Positions 29,199-38,114 of a stretch of 64,000 nucleotides of DNA are shown in pieces. Origin of the DNA: Stenotrophomonas sp. Iso1 (GTDB taxonomy: Bacteria; Pseudomonadota; Gammaproteobacteria; Xanthomonadales; Xanthomonadaceae); the NCBI RefSeq assembly GCF_027497995.1, contig NZ_JAODBT010000003.1:372001-436000 (forward strand), read 5' to 3'. The position numbers and the translations under genes are program-made. The notes under the pieces were generated by a model, which saw only the letters and a program-made list of their open reading frames with translations, was not told the origin of the DNA and did not search any database. The number at the start of each line of letters is the position of its first letter. Positions within the stretch are counted from its first letter, which is position 1.

Positions 29199-30046
29199 CC
29201 CATCCACTCTCCGTCGAAAACGAATGCTGCAGGCCCAGACATCACAATGGCGGCCTGATCATCCGGCCACTGGATGCGCAGATCGCCACCCGGCAGTGAG
29301 ATCAGTGCATCGCGCTGCAAACGTCCGCGCTGCATCAGTACCACAGCGGCGGCGCAAGCACCGCTGCCACAGGCCAGGGTTTCGCCGACACCACGCTCGA
29401 ATACACGCAGCTTGGCGTGTCCGTTGTCCAACACCTGGACGAAGCCGACATTCACCGATTCCGGGAATGAGGCATGTTGCTGCAGCAGCGATCCAACCCG
29501 CTCTACCGGCGCCGCATCAATCAGGCCCACTTCCAGCACCGCGTGTGGGTTGCCCATCGACACCGCACCGAAGCGCACGTTCTCGCCCTGCAGCGACATC
29601 GCGTACTCCTCGCGTGCACGCGGGAAACCGACCAGCGGAATCTGCGTCGGCTCGAAATCCGGCTTGCCCATGGTCACCGCGTAACGGTCGTCGGCCAGTC
29701 GCTGCACGGCATGCGTGCGCAACGGGCTGTCGATCACAAATTCGTCGCCTTGTGCGACGCCGTCGCGTACCAGCCATGCAGCCACGCAGCGCGCGCCGTT
29801 GCCGCATTGCTGCGAGGTGGAACCATCGGAGTTCCAGATACGATACGAAGCCACCGCGCCTTCTGTACGCGGCGCCTCGATGGTCAGGATCTGGTCGCAA
29901 CCCACGCCGCGATGGCGGTCGGCGAGCTTGGCGGCCATTGCCGCGTCCGGCGGCGGTGTGCCGTCACGCAGGTCCAACACCACAAAATCATTGCCGGCAC
30001 CGTGCATCTTGGTGAAACGCAGGTGCCCCGAAGCCGACTTACTCAT
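29195..30046 (-). CDS. dapF: Diaminopimelate epimerase
   Basis: DapF converts LL- to meso-diaminopimelate for lysine and peptidoglycan synthesis. The ATG at 30046 ([20 protein letters not shown]) overlaps the lptM stop by eight bases and gives 283 residues. The two catalytic cysteines are in [11 protein letters not shown] and [16 protein letters not shown] and the N-terminal [17 protein letters not shown] are also diagnostic. Both flanking junctions overlap, consistent with one coupled operon. Confidence 0.97.
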   Translation of the reverse strand: MSKSASGHLRFTKMHGAGNDFVVLDLRDGTPPPDAAMAAKLADRHRGVGCDQILTIEAPRTEGAVASYRIWNSDGSTSQQCGNGARCVAAWLVRDGVAQGDEFVIDSPLRTHAVQRLADDRYAVTMGKPDFEPTQIPLVGFPRAREEYAMSLQGENVRFGAVSMGNPHAVLEVGLIDAAPVERVGSLLQQHASFPESVNVGFVQVLDNGHAKLRVFERGVGETLACGSGACAAAVVLMQRGRLQRDALISLPGGDLRIQWPDDQAAIVMSGPAAFVFDGEWMG

Positions 30047-30275
30047 TGCCCTTGGCATCGCTTTGGGCTGGCTTGGTTTCGGCATCGTCCTTGGTCTCGA
30101 CCGGCGTTGCCGGGGTGCTCTGCGCAGGCGTTGCATCGTCCGGGACGACCTCCTGCTCCTCGATCGGCACCGGCTTCTGGGGCATGACCAGCGGCCCCTT
30201 GTTGCCGCAGGCGGAGAGGGCCAGCAGCGCACAGGCCACCGGAATGAGCATCAGGAAACGAGACGTCGTGTTCAT
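30039..30275 (-). CDS. lptM: LptM/YifL-type small lipoprotein
   Basis: LptM (YifL) is a small outer-membrane lipoprotein that in Escherichia coli assists LptD assembly; it lies upstream of dapF in many gammaproteobacteria. The ATG at 30275 gives 78 residues: a lipoprotein signal ending [14 protein letters not shown] (lipobox LSAC, Cys23), where CGNKGPL is the family hallmark, then a Pro/Thr/Asp-rich disordered tail. It overlaps dapF. Confidence 0.9.
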   Translation of the reverse strand: MNTTSRFLMLIPVACALLALSACGNKGPLVMPQKPVPIEEQEVVPDDATPAQSTPATPVETKDDAETKPAQSDAKGNE

Positions 30276-30325
30276 GGCGGAAGTATAGCCACTGGACCAT
30301 GAAGTCCGGATGCGGCACACGCTGT

Positions 30326-30733
30326 TCAGCTACCTTTGGGTGGCAACGGCCGCAACCACAGCCACAGGCAGACGCACGCCATGATGCTGATCGAGGTCCA
30401 CTTCACCCACGCCAGCGGCACGCACCACAGGGTGATCAGGGCGCAGACCAGCATGGTGAGGCTGGCCATCCACTTGCCCTTGCGGCTCACCGCGCCGTGC
30501 GCCTGCCAGTCACTGATCGCGGGGCCGAAGCGCGGGTGCGTCACCAGCCAGTGATGCAGGCGCTTGGAGCCGCGCGAGGCCGCCCAGGCCGAGATCAACA
30601 CGAACACCGTGGTCGGCAAGCCCGGCACAAAGATGCCAACGATGCCAACGCCCAGGCTTACGTAGGCCAGCAGCCACCACGCCCAGCGCATGCGCACCGG
30701 GCGGGGTTCTGGCGATTGCGGGGGCCCTGACAT
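30326..30733 (-). CDS. DUF454 (YbaN-like) inner-membrane protein
   Basis: A 135-residue membrane protein of the YbaN/DUF454 family, function unknown. The family core is clear: LGVGIVGIFVPGLPTTVFVLISAWAASRGSKRLHHWLVTHPRFGP. About three membrane segments are visible, the last two near the C-terminus (MLVCALITLWCVPLAWV; SISIMACVCLWLWL). It is 15 bp downstream of the oligopeptidase gene and could be co-transcribed with it. Confidence 0.9.
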   Translation of the reverse strand: MSGPPQSPEPRPVRMRWAWWLLAYVSLGVGIVGIFVPGLPTTVFVLISAWAASRGSKRLHHWLVTHPRFGPAISDWQAHGAVSRKGKWMASLTMLVCALITLWCVPLAWVKWTSISIMACVCLWLWLRPLPPKGS

Positions 30734-30748
30734 GCGTGCGCAGTGCAG

Positions 30749-32857
30749 TTAGTTCGCCACGCCCAGTTGTGACAGCACGAAGGCAAACGACTCGGCCTGT
30801 TCCTTGTAACGCTGGAAACGGCCCGACTTGCCGCCGTGACCGGCCTCCATGTTGGTGCGGAACACGATCGGCAGGTTGCCGGTGTTGACGTCGCGCAGAC
30901 GTGCCACCCACTTCGCCGGCTCCCAGTACTGCACCTGCGAATCCCACAGGCCGGTGCCGACGAACAGCGACGGATAGGCCTGCGCGCGCACGTTGTCGTA
31001 CGGCGAGTAGCTGAGCATGTAGTCGTAGTACTGCTTCTGCTCCGGGTTGCCCCATTCGTCGTACTCATTGGTGGTCAACGGGATGCTGGCGTCGAGCATG
31101 GTGGTGACCACATCCACGAACGGCACCTGCGCCACCATGACGCGGTAATCCTGAGGCGCCTGGTTGGCGACCGCCCCCATCAGCAGGCCACCGGCGCTGC
31201 CACCGGATGCGGCGACACGATCCTTGGCGGCATAGCCCTGTGCGACCAGCGCGCGGGTGACATCGACAAAATCGTTGAACGTGTTCTGCTTGTGCAGCAG
31301 CTTGCCGTCCTCATACCAGTTGCGGCCCATTTCCTCACCACCCCGGATATGCGCGATGGCGTAGACCATGCCGCGATCCAGCAGGCTCACCACGCTCTGG
31401 TTGAAGCCCGGGTCCATCGACATGCCGTAGCTGCCGTAGGCGTACTGGTACAACGCGGCGCTGCCGTCTTTCTTGAATCCCTTCTTGTAGACCACCGACA
31501 CCGGCACCTTGGCGCCGTCGCGCGCGGTCACCCAGACACGTTCGGTCTGGTAAAGCGACGGGTCATAACCGATCACCGGCTGCTGCTTGAGCTGGCGGCG
31601 TTCGCCGGTCTTGACGTTGAGTTCGTAGGTGGTGGCCGGTGTGGTCAGCGAGGTGTAGGTGTAACGCAGCCATTCGGTATCTGGCTCGGCGTTGACCGAC
31701 AGGCCCATCGAGTACGCCGGCTCGTCGGCCTTGACGAACTCACTGTGGCCATCGGCGAACAACAGACGCACGCGCTCCAGCGCGTCGGCGCGCTCGGCGA
31801 TGGCCGTATAGCCGTTGAACAACTCGAAGCCTTCGACCAGCACCTGCGGATCGTGCGCCACCCAATCCTTCCATTGGGTGCGGCGGGTGGCATCGTCCGG
31901 AGCGGTGACCAACTTGAAGTTCGTCGCGCCGTCGGCATTGGTGCGGATCACCCAGCGGCCGTCGAAATGGTCGGCGTCGTATTCCACGTCGCGCTCGCGC
32001 GGCGCCAGTACGGAGAAGGTGCCGGGGTTGGCGGCGGAGGTGTAGCGCAGCTCGGAAGCGACCGTGCTGTCCACGCCGATGGTGATGAAGCGGTCATCGC
32101 GGGTGCGGCCGATGCCCATGTAGAAGCTGTCGTCTTCTTCCTCGTAGACCAGCGTATCGGCGCTGACCGGCGTGCCCAGCACATGCTTCTTCACACGCAC
32201 GGTGAGCAGGGTTTCCGGGTCGTTCTCGACGTAGAAAACGGTGCGGTTGTCGTCGGCCCAGACCACGTTGGCCGAGACGCCGGTGATCACGTCCGGCAGC
32301 GGCTTGCCGGTTTCCAGGTCCTTGAAGCGAATGGTGTACTGGCGGCGGCCGACATCGTCTTCGGCCCAAGCCAGCAGACGGTTGTCCTGGCTCACTTCCA
32401 TGTCATCGACACCGAAGTAGCCCTTGCCTTCGGCCATGACGTTCAGATCCAGCAGCACCTGTTCCGGCGCCTGCATGTCGCCCTTGCGGCGCGCATGGAT
32501 CGGGTAGTCCTTGCCGGCTTCGTAGCGGGTGTAATACCAGTAGTCGCGCTCGCGGTACGGCACGCTGGCGTCATCCTGCTTGATGCGGCCGACGATCTCG
32601 CTGTAGAGCTTTTCCTGCAGTGGCTTGAGCGGCGCCATCAACGCGTCGGTATACGCGTTCTCGGCGTTGAGGTAGGCCAGCATGTCCGGATTTTCGCGTT
32701 TGTCATCGCGCAGCCAGTAGTACTCGTCCTGGCGTTCGGCACCAAACGGCGCCTTGACCGTATGCGTGCGCTTGGCGACATCAGGCGGGGTGGGCGTTGC
32801 GGCGACGGCGGTGTTCATCATCAGACTGGCTACCAACAGGCAAAGGACAGGTTTCAC
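30749..32857 (-). CDS. Exported oligopeptidase B-like S9 serine peptidase
   Basis: S9A peptidases cleave short peptides; oligopeptidase B prefers basic residues and is usually cytosolic in enterobacteria, but here a signal peptide (VKPVLCLLVASLMMNTAVAA) suggests export. I choose the GTG at 32857 because GGGAG lies eight bases upstream; an ATG five codons earlier (32872) is the alternative. The N-terminal half is a beta-propeller that gates the active site; the C-terminal hydrolase has the nucleophile in ASGGSAGGLLMG, the Asp in GLWDSQVQYWEPAKW and the His in NMEAGHGGKSGRF. About 702 residues, normal length. It pairs functionally with the second S9 enzyme at 34604-36703. Confidence 0.93.
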   Translation of the reverse strand: MKPVLCLLVASLMMNTAVAATPTPPDVAKRTHTVKAPFGAERQDEYYWLRDDKRENPDMLAYLNAENAYTDALMAPLKPLQEKLYSEIVGRIKQDDASVPYRERDYWYYTRYEAGKDYPIHARRKGDMQAPEQVLLDLNVMAEGKGYFGVDDMEVSQDNRLLAWAEDDVGRRQYTIRFKDLETGKPLPDVITGVSANVVWADDNRTVFYVENDPETLLTVRVKKHVLGTPVSADTLVYEEEDDSFYMGIGRTRDDRFITIGVDSTVASELRYTSAANPGTFSVLAPRERDVEYDADHFDGRWVIRTNADGATNFKLVTAPDDATRRTQWKDWVAHDPQVLVEGFELFNGYTAIAERADALERVRLLFADGHSEFVKADEPAYSMGLSVNAEPDTEWLRYTYTSLTTPATTYELNVKTGERRQLKQQPVIGYDPSLYQTERVWVTARDGAKVPVSVVYKKGFKKDGSAALYQYAYGSYGMSMDPGFNQSVVSLLDRGMVYAIAHIRGGEEMGRNWYEDGKLLHKQNTFNDFVDVTRALVAQGYAAKDRVAASGGSAGGLLMGAVANQAPQDYRVMVAQVPFVDVVTTMLDASIPLTTNEYDEWGNPEQKQYYDYMLSYSPYDNVRAQAYPSLFVGTGLWDSQVQYWEPAKWVARLRDVNTGNLPIVFRTNMEAGHGGKSGRFQRYKEQAESFAFVLSQLGVAN

Positions 32858-33015
32858 GGAGAGGGCTCCCATCGGCAGGAGCGACGCCCCCGCGCAAGAC
32901 GACAGTGTGCCATGCGCAGGCGGGGCCTTTCGAGGCATGGACAGCCTCAACGCAATGGCCGCCATGCGCCGTTGGTCGCAATGCCATGGTGGTCGGGTCG
33001 TCCTATGATGCGGCG

Positions 33016-34209
33016 ATGAACCCGCCCGCCCCCACGCCGTCCGGCTACAGCCGCCGCAGCCATGAGATCGCCCCCTTCCACGTCATGTCCCTGCTCGCGC
33101 GCGCCAACGCGCTGGAGCAGGCCGGCCACGACGTGATCCATCTGGAAATCGGCGAACCGGATTTCACCACCGCCGAACCGGTCGTGCGCGCCGGCCAGGC
33201 AGCGCTGGGGGCCGGCCACACCCGCTACACGGCCGCACGCGGCCTGCCCGCGCTGCGCGAAGCCATCGCCGGCTTCTATCGCGACCGTTATCACCTGGCT
33301 ATCGACCCCGAACGCATTCTCGTCACGCCAGGTGGATCGGGTGCCTTGCTGCTGGCTTCAAGCCTGTTGGTTGATCCCGGCAAGCATTGGCTGCTGGCCG
33401 ATCCGGGTTATCCGTGCAACCGCCATTTCCTGCGGCTGGTGGAAGGTGCCGCGCAACTGGTGCCGGTCGGCCCTGAGAACAACTACCAACTTACGCCGCA
33501 GTTGATCGAACACTGCTGGAACAACGACAGCGTCGGCGCGCTGGTCGCCTCGCCTGCCAACCCGACCGGGACCACACTGGATGTCGGTGAGTTGGCCGCA
33601 TTGTCGGCGTCCTTGAAGGCACGCGGCGGGCATCTGGTGGTGGATGAGATCTACCACGGCCTGACCTATGGTTTTGATGCACCCAGCGTGCTGCAAGTGG
33701 ACGATGAAGCGTTCGTACTGAACAGCTTCTCCAAGTACTTCGGCATGACCGGCTGGCGCCTGGGCTGGCTGGTGGCACCGCCACAAGCCGTGCCGGAACT
33801 GGAGAAGCTCGCGCAGAACCTCTACATCAGCGCGCCATCGATGGCACAGCACGCAGCACTGGCGTGTTTCGAGCCGGAGACGATTGCCATTTTTGAACAT
33901 CGTCGCGAACAGTTCCGCCAGCGCCGCGATTACCTGCTGCCCGCGCTACGCGAACTCGGTTTCCGCATTGATGTGGAACCGCAGGGCGCGTTCTATCTGT
34001 ACTGCGATGTGAGCGCATTCACCGATGACGCGCAGGCGTTCTGTGCGCATTTCCTGGAAACCGAGCACGTCGCGTTTACGCCGGGCCTGGATTTTGGCCA
34101 CTACCGCGCCAACCAGCATGTCCGCATTGCCTATACCCAGGAGGTAGCAAGACTGCAGGAAGCAGTGATGCGGATTGGGCGTGGATTGGAAAGCTGGGCG
34201 GGGAAATGA
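33016..34209 (+). CDS. PLP-dependent aminotransferase (class I/II)
   Basis: This fold-type-I transaminase moves an amino group between an amino acid and a keto acid. The ATG at 33016 gives 397 residues (MNPPAPTPSGYSRRSHEIAP); the frame is open further upstream but that overlaps the divergent peptidase promoter. The PLP lysine is in NSFSKYFGMTGWRLGWLV. Other class I/II signatures: HLEIGEPDFTT, TRYTAARGLPALREAIA, SPANPTGTT and VDEIYHGLTYG. It is close to aspartate/alanine-type aminotransferases; the substrate is not settled. Monocistronic. Confidence 0.93.
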   Translation: MNPPAPTPSGYSRRSHEIAPFHVMSLLARANALEQAGHDVIHLEIGEPDFTTAEPVVRAGQAALGAGHTRYTAARGLPALREAIAGFYRDRYHLAIDPERILVTPGGSGALLLASSLLVDPGKHWLLADPGYPCNRHFLRLVEGAAQLVPVGPENNYQLTPQLIEHCWNNDSVGALVASPANPTGTTLDVGELAALSASLKARGGHLVVDEIYHGLTYGFDAPSVLQVDDEAFVLNSFSKYFGMTGWRLGWLVAPPQAVPELEKLAQNLYISAPSMAQHAALACFEPETIAIFEHRREQFRQRRDYLLPALRELGFRIDVEPQGAFYLYCDVSAFTDDAQAFCAHFLETEHVAFTPGLDFGHYRANQHVRIAYTQEVARLQEAVMRIGRGLESWAGK

Positions 34210-34395
34210 GCTACTGAGGCTGAGGCAGGCTGTTCCCATCTCCCGCCTGCGGGGCGACAACTCAACAGGATTACCGAGTGGCATGGCGAAGCCGCCCGAA
34301 GGGTGAGGCACAGCGATGTGCCGAATACAGGTGCCCGGAGGGTGGATGGGGGAGCTCTTGGCTTCGAGATCTTCTGTCTCAATTCACCATCAAAA

Positions 34396-34510
34396 CTTCT
34401 CACCCCAACCCCCGCTCCGCGCCCCGGTCCTTGTGCTGACGCAAGGGCGTTCGATGGGAAGCGAACCGGTGGTTCGCAAACTGCCTCTCTCACCCCGCAC
34501 GCCGGAGAGG
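34396..34510. repeat. Remnants of the CCCCTCTCCC...GGGTTGGGGTGAG dispersed repeat
   Basis: The pyrimidine-rich cttctcaccccaaccccc (34396-34413) is the complement of the tail that follows the hairpin at 51880-51921. The imperfect inverted pair cctctc (34484-34489) and gagagg (34505-34510) recalls the hairpin itself. These look like a degenerate, inverted copy. Confidence 0.4.
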
Positions 34511-34550
34511 GGCTTTGGTCAAAAGCGGGAAAAGGGCTCAAAGCAAGCAA

Positions 34551-34583
34551 AAACAAACGCCACCTTTCGGTGGCGTTTGTTTT
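34551..34583. terminator. Strong bidirectional terminator
   Basis: aaacaaacgccacc (34551-34564) and ggtggcgtttgttt (34569-34582) form a perfect 14-bp stem with a TTTC loop. A-rich and T-rich flanks make it usable in both directions; it ends the S9 peptidase gene on the minus strand. Confidence 0.9.
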
Positions 34584-34603
34584 GCATCAGTTCCAACCGA
34601 GCA

Positions 34604-36703
34604 TTACTTCTTGCTCAGCTGCTCCCACAGGAAGCTGTACGCCAGTGCCGACATATGCGCGGCCTGTGCATTGTTGGCTGCGCCGCCGTGGCCGCCTTCG
34701 ATGTTCTCGTAGTAGGTCACGTCCTTGCCGGCGTCAATCATCTTGGCCGCCATCTTGCGGGCGTGGCCCGGGTGGACGCGGTCATCGCGGGTCGAGGTGG
34801 TGAACAGCACCGGCGGGTAGCTCTTGGCCGGGTCGAACAGGTGGTACGGCGAGAAGGTCTTGATGAAGTCCCAATCCGCCGTATCCGGGTTGCCGTACTC
34901 CGCCATCCACGAAGCACCGGCCAGCAGGTGGCTGTAACGCTTCATGTCCAGCAGCGGAACCTGCACCACTACCGCACCGAACAACTCCGGGTACTGCGTG
35001 AGCATGTTGCCGGTCAACAGACCACCGTTGCTGCCGCCCTGCACGCCCAGGTGCTTGGCCGAAGTGATGTTGCGGGTGACCAGGTCCTGCGCCACCGCTG
35101 CCATGTCTTCATAGGCCTTGTGCCGGTTCTGCTTCAGCGCTGCCTGGTGCCAGCGCGGGCCGTACTCGCCACCACCACGGATGTTGGCCACCACGTACAC
35201 GCCGCCCTTGTCCAACCACGCACGGCCCATGCCGCCGGAATAATTCGGGGTCAGCGAAATTTCAAAACCACCGTAGCCGTACAGCAGCGTCGGATTGGAG
35301 CCGTCCAGCTTCATCGCTTTGTCGTGCACCACAAAGTACGGCACGCGGGTGCCGTCCTTGCTGTTGGCGAAATGCTGCTCAATCACTTTGCCGCTGGCGT
35401 CGAAGAACGCCGGCATGGTCTTGAGCACTTCCGGCTGCTGGCCGATTTCCGCCAAGGCCAGCGTGGTCGGCGTCAGGTAGTCGGTGACGGTCATCCACAC
35501 CGCGTCGCTTTCGTCAGCATCCACCGCGCCAATACCAATGGTGCCGAACGTCGGCGCACCGGTGAACTCACTGGCAACCCAGCCGTCCTTGCCGTGGGTC
35601 ATCACCTGCAGGCGGTTTTTGACGTCGTCCAGCACGTTCAACACCACGTGCGACTTGGTCCAGGACATACCCGCCAGCGAGGTGGTGTCGGTCGGGGCGA
35701 ACAGCACGTCGAAGTCGCGCTTGCCCGCCATGAAGTCGTCGAACTTGGTCACCAGCAGTGAACCTGCGGTGTAGGTCTTGCCACCCACGGTCCACGGCTC
35801 GCGCAGCTCCAGGGTGAGCCATTCGCGGCGCACGCCCTTCTCTGCCGAGTTCGGTGCATCCACCTTGGTCAGCTTGCCGTCTGCACCGAGCACGAACAGC
35901 TCGTTGTTGTAGAAGGCGATGGTGCGGCTGACGAAGTTGCGTTCAAACCCGGGCGTATCGTCGTGCATGGCCGCGATGTACATGTCTTCGGGCTTGCCTT
36001 CGTACACCGGGGTGGCAGCCGTGATCGGCGTACCACGCTGCCAGCGCTTGACCACGCGCGGGTAACCGGAGGTGGTCATCGTGCCGTCGCCGAAATCGGT
36101 GTAGACGAACACGTTGTTCTGGTCGATCCAACCCAGCCCGCCCTTGGCTTCCGGACGGAAGAAGCCGTCCTGGATCCACTGCTTGTTGGACAGATCGAAC
36201 TCACGGGTGACGTCGGCATCCGCGCCACCGCGCGACAGCGCGATCAGGCAGCGGGTGTATTCCGGGCGCAGGCAGTTGGCGCCGTGCCACACCCAGTTCT
36301 CGCCCTCGGCCTTGTTCAGCGCATCCAGGTCCAACACGGTTTCCCACAGCGGCTCGGCCTTGCGGTATTCCACCAGCGTGGTGCGGCGCCAGATGCCGCG
36401 CTCATGCTGCTTGTCCTTCCAGAAGTTGTAGTAATAGTCGCCAATCTTCTCGACGCCCGGGATCTTGGCATCCGAATCCAGCACCTCGCGGATGCCGGCC
36501 TCCATCTGCTTGAACTGCGGGCTCTGTGCCAGCCGGCCCTCGGATTGGGCGTTCTGCTCCTTCACCCAGGTCAGCGGCTTGTCACCCGTAACGTCTTCCA
36601 GCCAGGCGTACTGATCCTGGGGCTGGTCAGCAGCCATGGCAGCGCCGGCCAAGCCGGAGGAAAGCAGCCCTGCAACGAGGCAGGCAGAGGTGATTCGAGA
36701 CAT
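34604..36703 (-). CDS. Exported prolyl oligopeptidase-family S9 serine peptidase
   Basis: Prolyl oligopeptidases cut short peptides after proline. The 699-residue protein has a signal peptide ending near AAMAADQ. The beta-propeller spans roughly residues 80-420; the hydrolase domain carries the nucleophile in GVQGGSNGGLLTG, the Asp in TSTRDDRVHPGHARKM and the His in IEGGHGGAANN. ANIRGGGEYGPRWHQAALK, before the nucleophile, is typical of the family. It is monocistronic with a strong terminator. With the other S9 peptidase and the M1 lipoprotein it points to peptide use in the periplasm or outside the cell. Confidence 0.94.
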   Translation of the reverse strand: MSRITSACLVAGLLSSGLAGAAMAADQPQDQYAWLEDVTGDKPLTWVKEQNAQSEGRLAQSPQFKQMEAGIREVLDSDAKIPGVEKIGDYYYNFWKDKQHERGIWRRTTLVEYRKAEPLWETVLDLDALNKAEGENWVWHGANCLRPEYTRCLIALSRGGADADVTREFDLSNKQWIQDGFFRPEAKGGLGWIDQNNVFVYTDFGDGTMTTSGYPRVVKRWQRGTPITAATPVYEGKPEDMYIAAMHDDTPGFERNFVSRTIAFYNNELFVLGADGKLTKVDAPNSAEKGVRREWLTLELREPWTVGGKTYTAGSLLVTKFDDFMAGKRDFDVLFAPTDTTSLAGMSWTKSHVVLNVLDDVKNRLQVMTHGKDGWVASEFTGAPTFGTIGIGAVDADESDAVWMTVTDYLTPTTLALAEIGQQPEVLKTMPAFFDASGKVIEQHFANSKDGTRVPYFVVHDKAMKLDGSNPTLLYGYGGFEISLTPNYSGGMGRAWLDKGGVYVVANIRGGGEYGPRWHQAALKQNRHKAYEDMAAVAQDLVTRNITSAKHLGVQGGSNGGLLTGNMLTQYPELFGAVVVQVPLLDMKRYSHLLAGASWMAEYGNPDTADWDFIKTFSPYHLFDPAKSYPPVLFTTSTRDDRVHPGHARKMAAKMIDAGKDVTYYENIEGGHGGAANNAQAAHMSALAYSFLWEQLSKK

Positions 36704-36771
36704 TTTGGCTCCACGCGGTCATAAGCGCCGAACGCTAGCACAGGCAACCGACGGCGCTCCCGTGTCGAAGG

Positions 36772-37092
36772 TCAGGCCGCCTGCGAGCCACGCCAGCGCA
36801 GTGAACGACGCGCGCGCCGGGCCTGAGGGCCCCGGCGGCGCTGCACGCCGGTCTTGCGGTTGCGCCATGCCGCCGGCAAGCGGAACCCGTACAGCGCCCA
36901 CCACGACGCCAGCGGCATGCCTACCAGCCACAGCGGCAACCACCCCATCCAGACGCTGTACCCACGCGCGGTCGGCCACACCAGCACCAAGGCCATACCT
37001 GCCAGTGCAACTTGCCTGACGCAGCGCAACACGCGCGGATCGGGATTCGATTCCTGCTTACTGCGGTATGACGGTGCGGACAGCTTGGGCAT
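36772..37092 (-). CDS. Small basic membrane protein, hypothetical
   Basis: No family recognised. The ATG at 37092 has GGAGA six bases upstream and gives 106 residues. Two hydrophobic segments are visible (VALAGMALVLVWPTA; GWLPLWLVGMPLASWWALYGF), followed by a very basic C-terminus (RNRKTGVQRRRGPQARRARR) likely to face the cytoplasm. Codon use and the ribosome site favour a real gene. It lies between the S9 peptidase and the divergent lipocalin. Confidence 0.65.
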   Translation of the reverse strand: MPKLSAPSYRSKQESNPDPRVLRCVRQVALAGMALVLVWPTARGYSVWMGWLPLWLVGMPLASWWALYGFRLPAAWRNRKTGVQRRRGPQARRARRSLRWRGSQAA

Positions 37093-37230
37093 GACGTTCT
37101 CCGGCAACATGGGTGTGTTGGAGTGCATCCTCAACGCCCCTCATCTCACAGACTGCGACCTGCCATTGACGCGCCTATCGCCACCCGTGGAACATGCTGC
37201 CGTCACCTACCCATGGCGCTCTAACTCGTA

Positions 37231-37830
37231 ATGCGACCAATTCCAGCGTTTCTGTCCGCCCTGCTGTTGAGCCTGACCCTGCCACTGGTGCCTGCCCACG
37301 CACAGGAAGCCCCTGCCGCGACACCCATCGTGGAAGGCGATTCCGAAGGCCCGGTGGACCTGCAGCGCTTCATGGGCCGCTGGTATGTGATCGGCCGGGT
37401 GCCCAACTTCGTCGAACGCGGGCATGTGGCCAGCGTCAACACCTATGCGTTGCGCGAAGACGACAAGGTCGCTATCAACTACCAATTCCGCGAAGGCTTC
37501 GGTGAGCCCACCGAAGCGCTCAACATCCGCGCCAAGGTGGACGAAGACAGCGGCAATCGCCGCTGGCGCACCTGGTTCTACCGGGTGGTGCCCACGCATT
37601 CGCGGATCCTGGAGGTCGCGCCGGATTATTCCTGGGCACTGATCGGCTACCCGGGCCGCGAGATGGCCTGGATATTTGCCCGCGAGCCGGACATGGACAA
37701 CACCCTGTATCGCCACCTGGCCCTGCGCCTGCGTGACAAATACGACGTCAACACCGACAAGCTCAAGCGCGTGCCGCAGCACCCGGAGCAGGTGGGACGG
37801 CTGGGCTTTGAAGTGCCCAACAAGAAGTGA
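37231..37830 (+). CDS. Lipocalin family protein (Blc-like), secreted
   Basis: Lipocalins are beta-barrel carriers of small hydrophobic molecules; bacterial ones associate with the outer membrane and stress or storage of lipids. The 199-residue protein has a cleavable signal peptide ending PAHAQE (no lipobox Cys visible, unlike E. coli Blc). The lipocalin signature is GRWYVIGRVPNFVERG, with RWRTWFYRVVP and YSWALIGYPGREMAWIFARE further along. Its stop codon is at the left edge of the inverted-repeat element 37829-38097. Confidence 0.88.
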   Translation: MRPIPAFLSALLLSLTLPLVPAHAQEAPAATPIVEGDSEGPVDLQRFMGRWYVIGRVPNFVERGHVASVNTYALREDDKVAINYQFREGFGEPTEALNIRAKVDEDSGNRRWRTWFYRVVPTHSRILEVAPDYSWALIGYPGREMAWIFAREPDMDNTLYRHLALRLRDKYDVNTDKLKRVPQHPEQVGRLGFEVPNKK

Positions 37831-38097
37831 GCGAGCCGGAGTGTGGAGTGAGTAAGCGCAACGCGCGTCCGCTTGCTCCCTCCCCATTCGCTTCCACCGC
37901 ATTTTCTGCAATGGCTTAGCCCGGACAAGCGCCGCGCACTCGGATCGATCGCACAGCGATCAGCTGCATTGCATACGTTCAACAGCATGCCCCGGGCGCG
38001 TTGCGCTTACCCGGGCTACAGAAATCGAATGGATCTAGCGGGCATTGAAAGAGCAAGCAGACGCGCGTTGCGCCTACTCACTCCCCCGCACTCGCTC
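37829..38097. repeat. Nested inverted-repeat element (REP/MITE-like)
   Basis: The outer arms (37829-37878 and 38051-38097) match as an imperfect inverted repeat of about 50 bp; the shared core gcaacgcgcgtc...gcttgctc is nearly exact. Inside, tagcccgg-aagcg-gcgc (37917-37937) and its inverse (37996-38018) form a second dyad, and cccggg occurs at both edges of the right inner arm. The element fills the gap between the lipocalin and WYL genes and starts at the lipocalin stop. It contains no gene of its own. The start of the inner arm (ggcttagcccgga) occurs again at 40207-40219. Confidence 0.7.
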
Positions 38098-38114
38098 CTA
38101 CCCTTTCAGCGCGC

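Larger units (their letters stand above)
34210..34603. other. Intergenic region with repeat remnants
   Basis: The 394-bp gap between converging genes holds no credible gene. It contains pieces of a dispersed element (cttctcaccccaaccccc at 34396-34413; cctctc...ggagagg at 34484-34510), a perfect 7-bp-arm palindrome at 34461-34477, and a strong terminator at 34551-34583. Confidence 0.6.

Noticed and set aside
30836..33019. A 727-codon plus-strand open frame opposite the S9 peptidase
   Set aside because: Antisense shadow; the minus-strand peptidase has complete catalytic motifs and a signal peptide.
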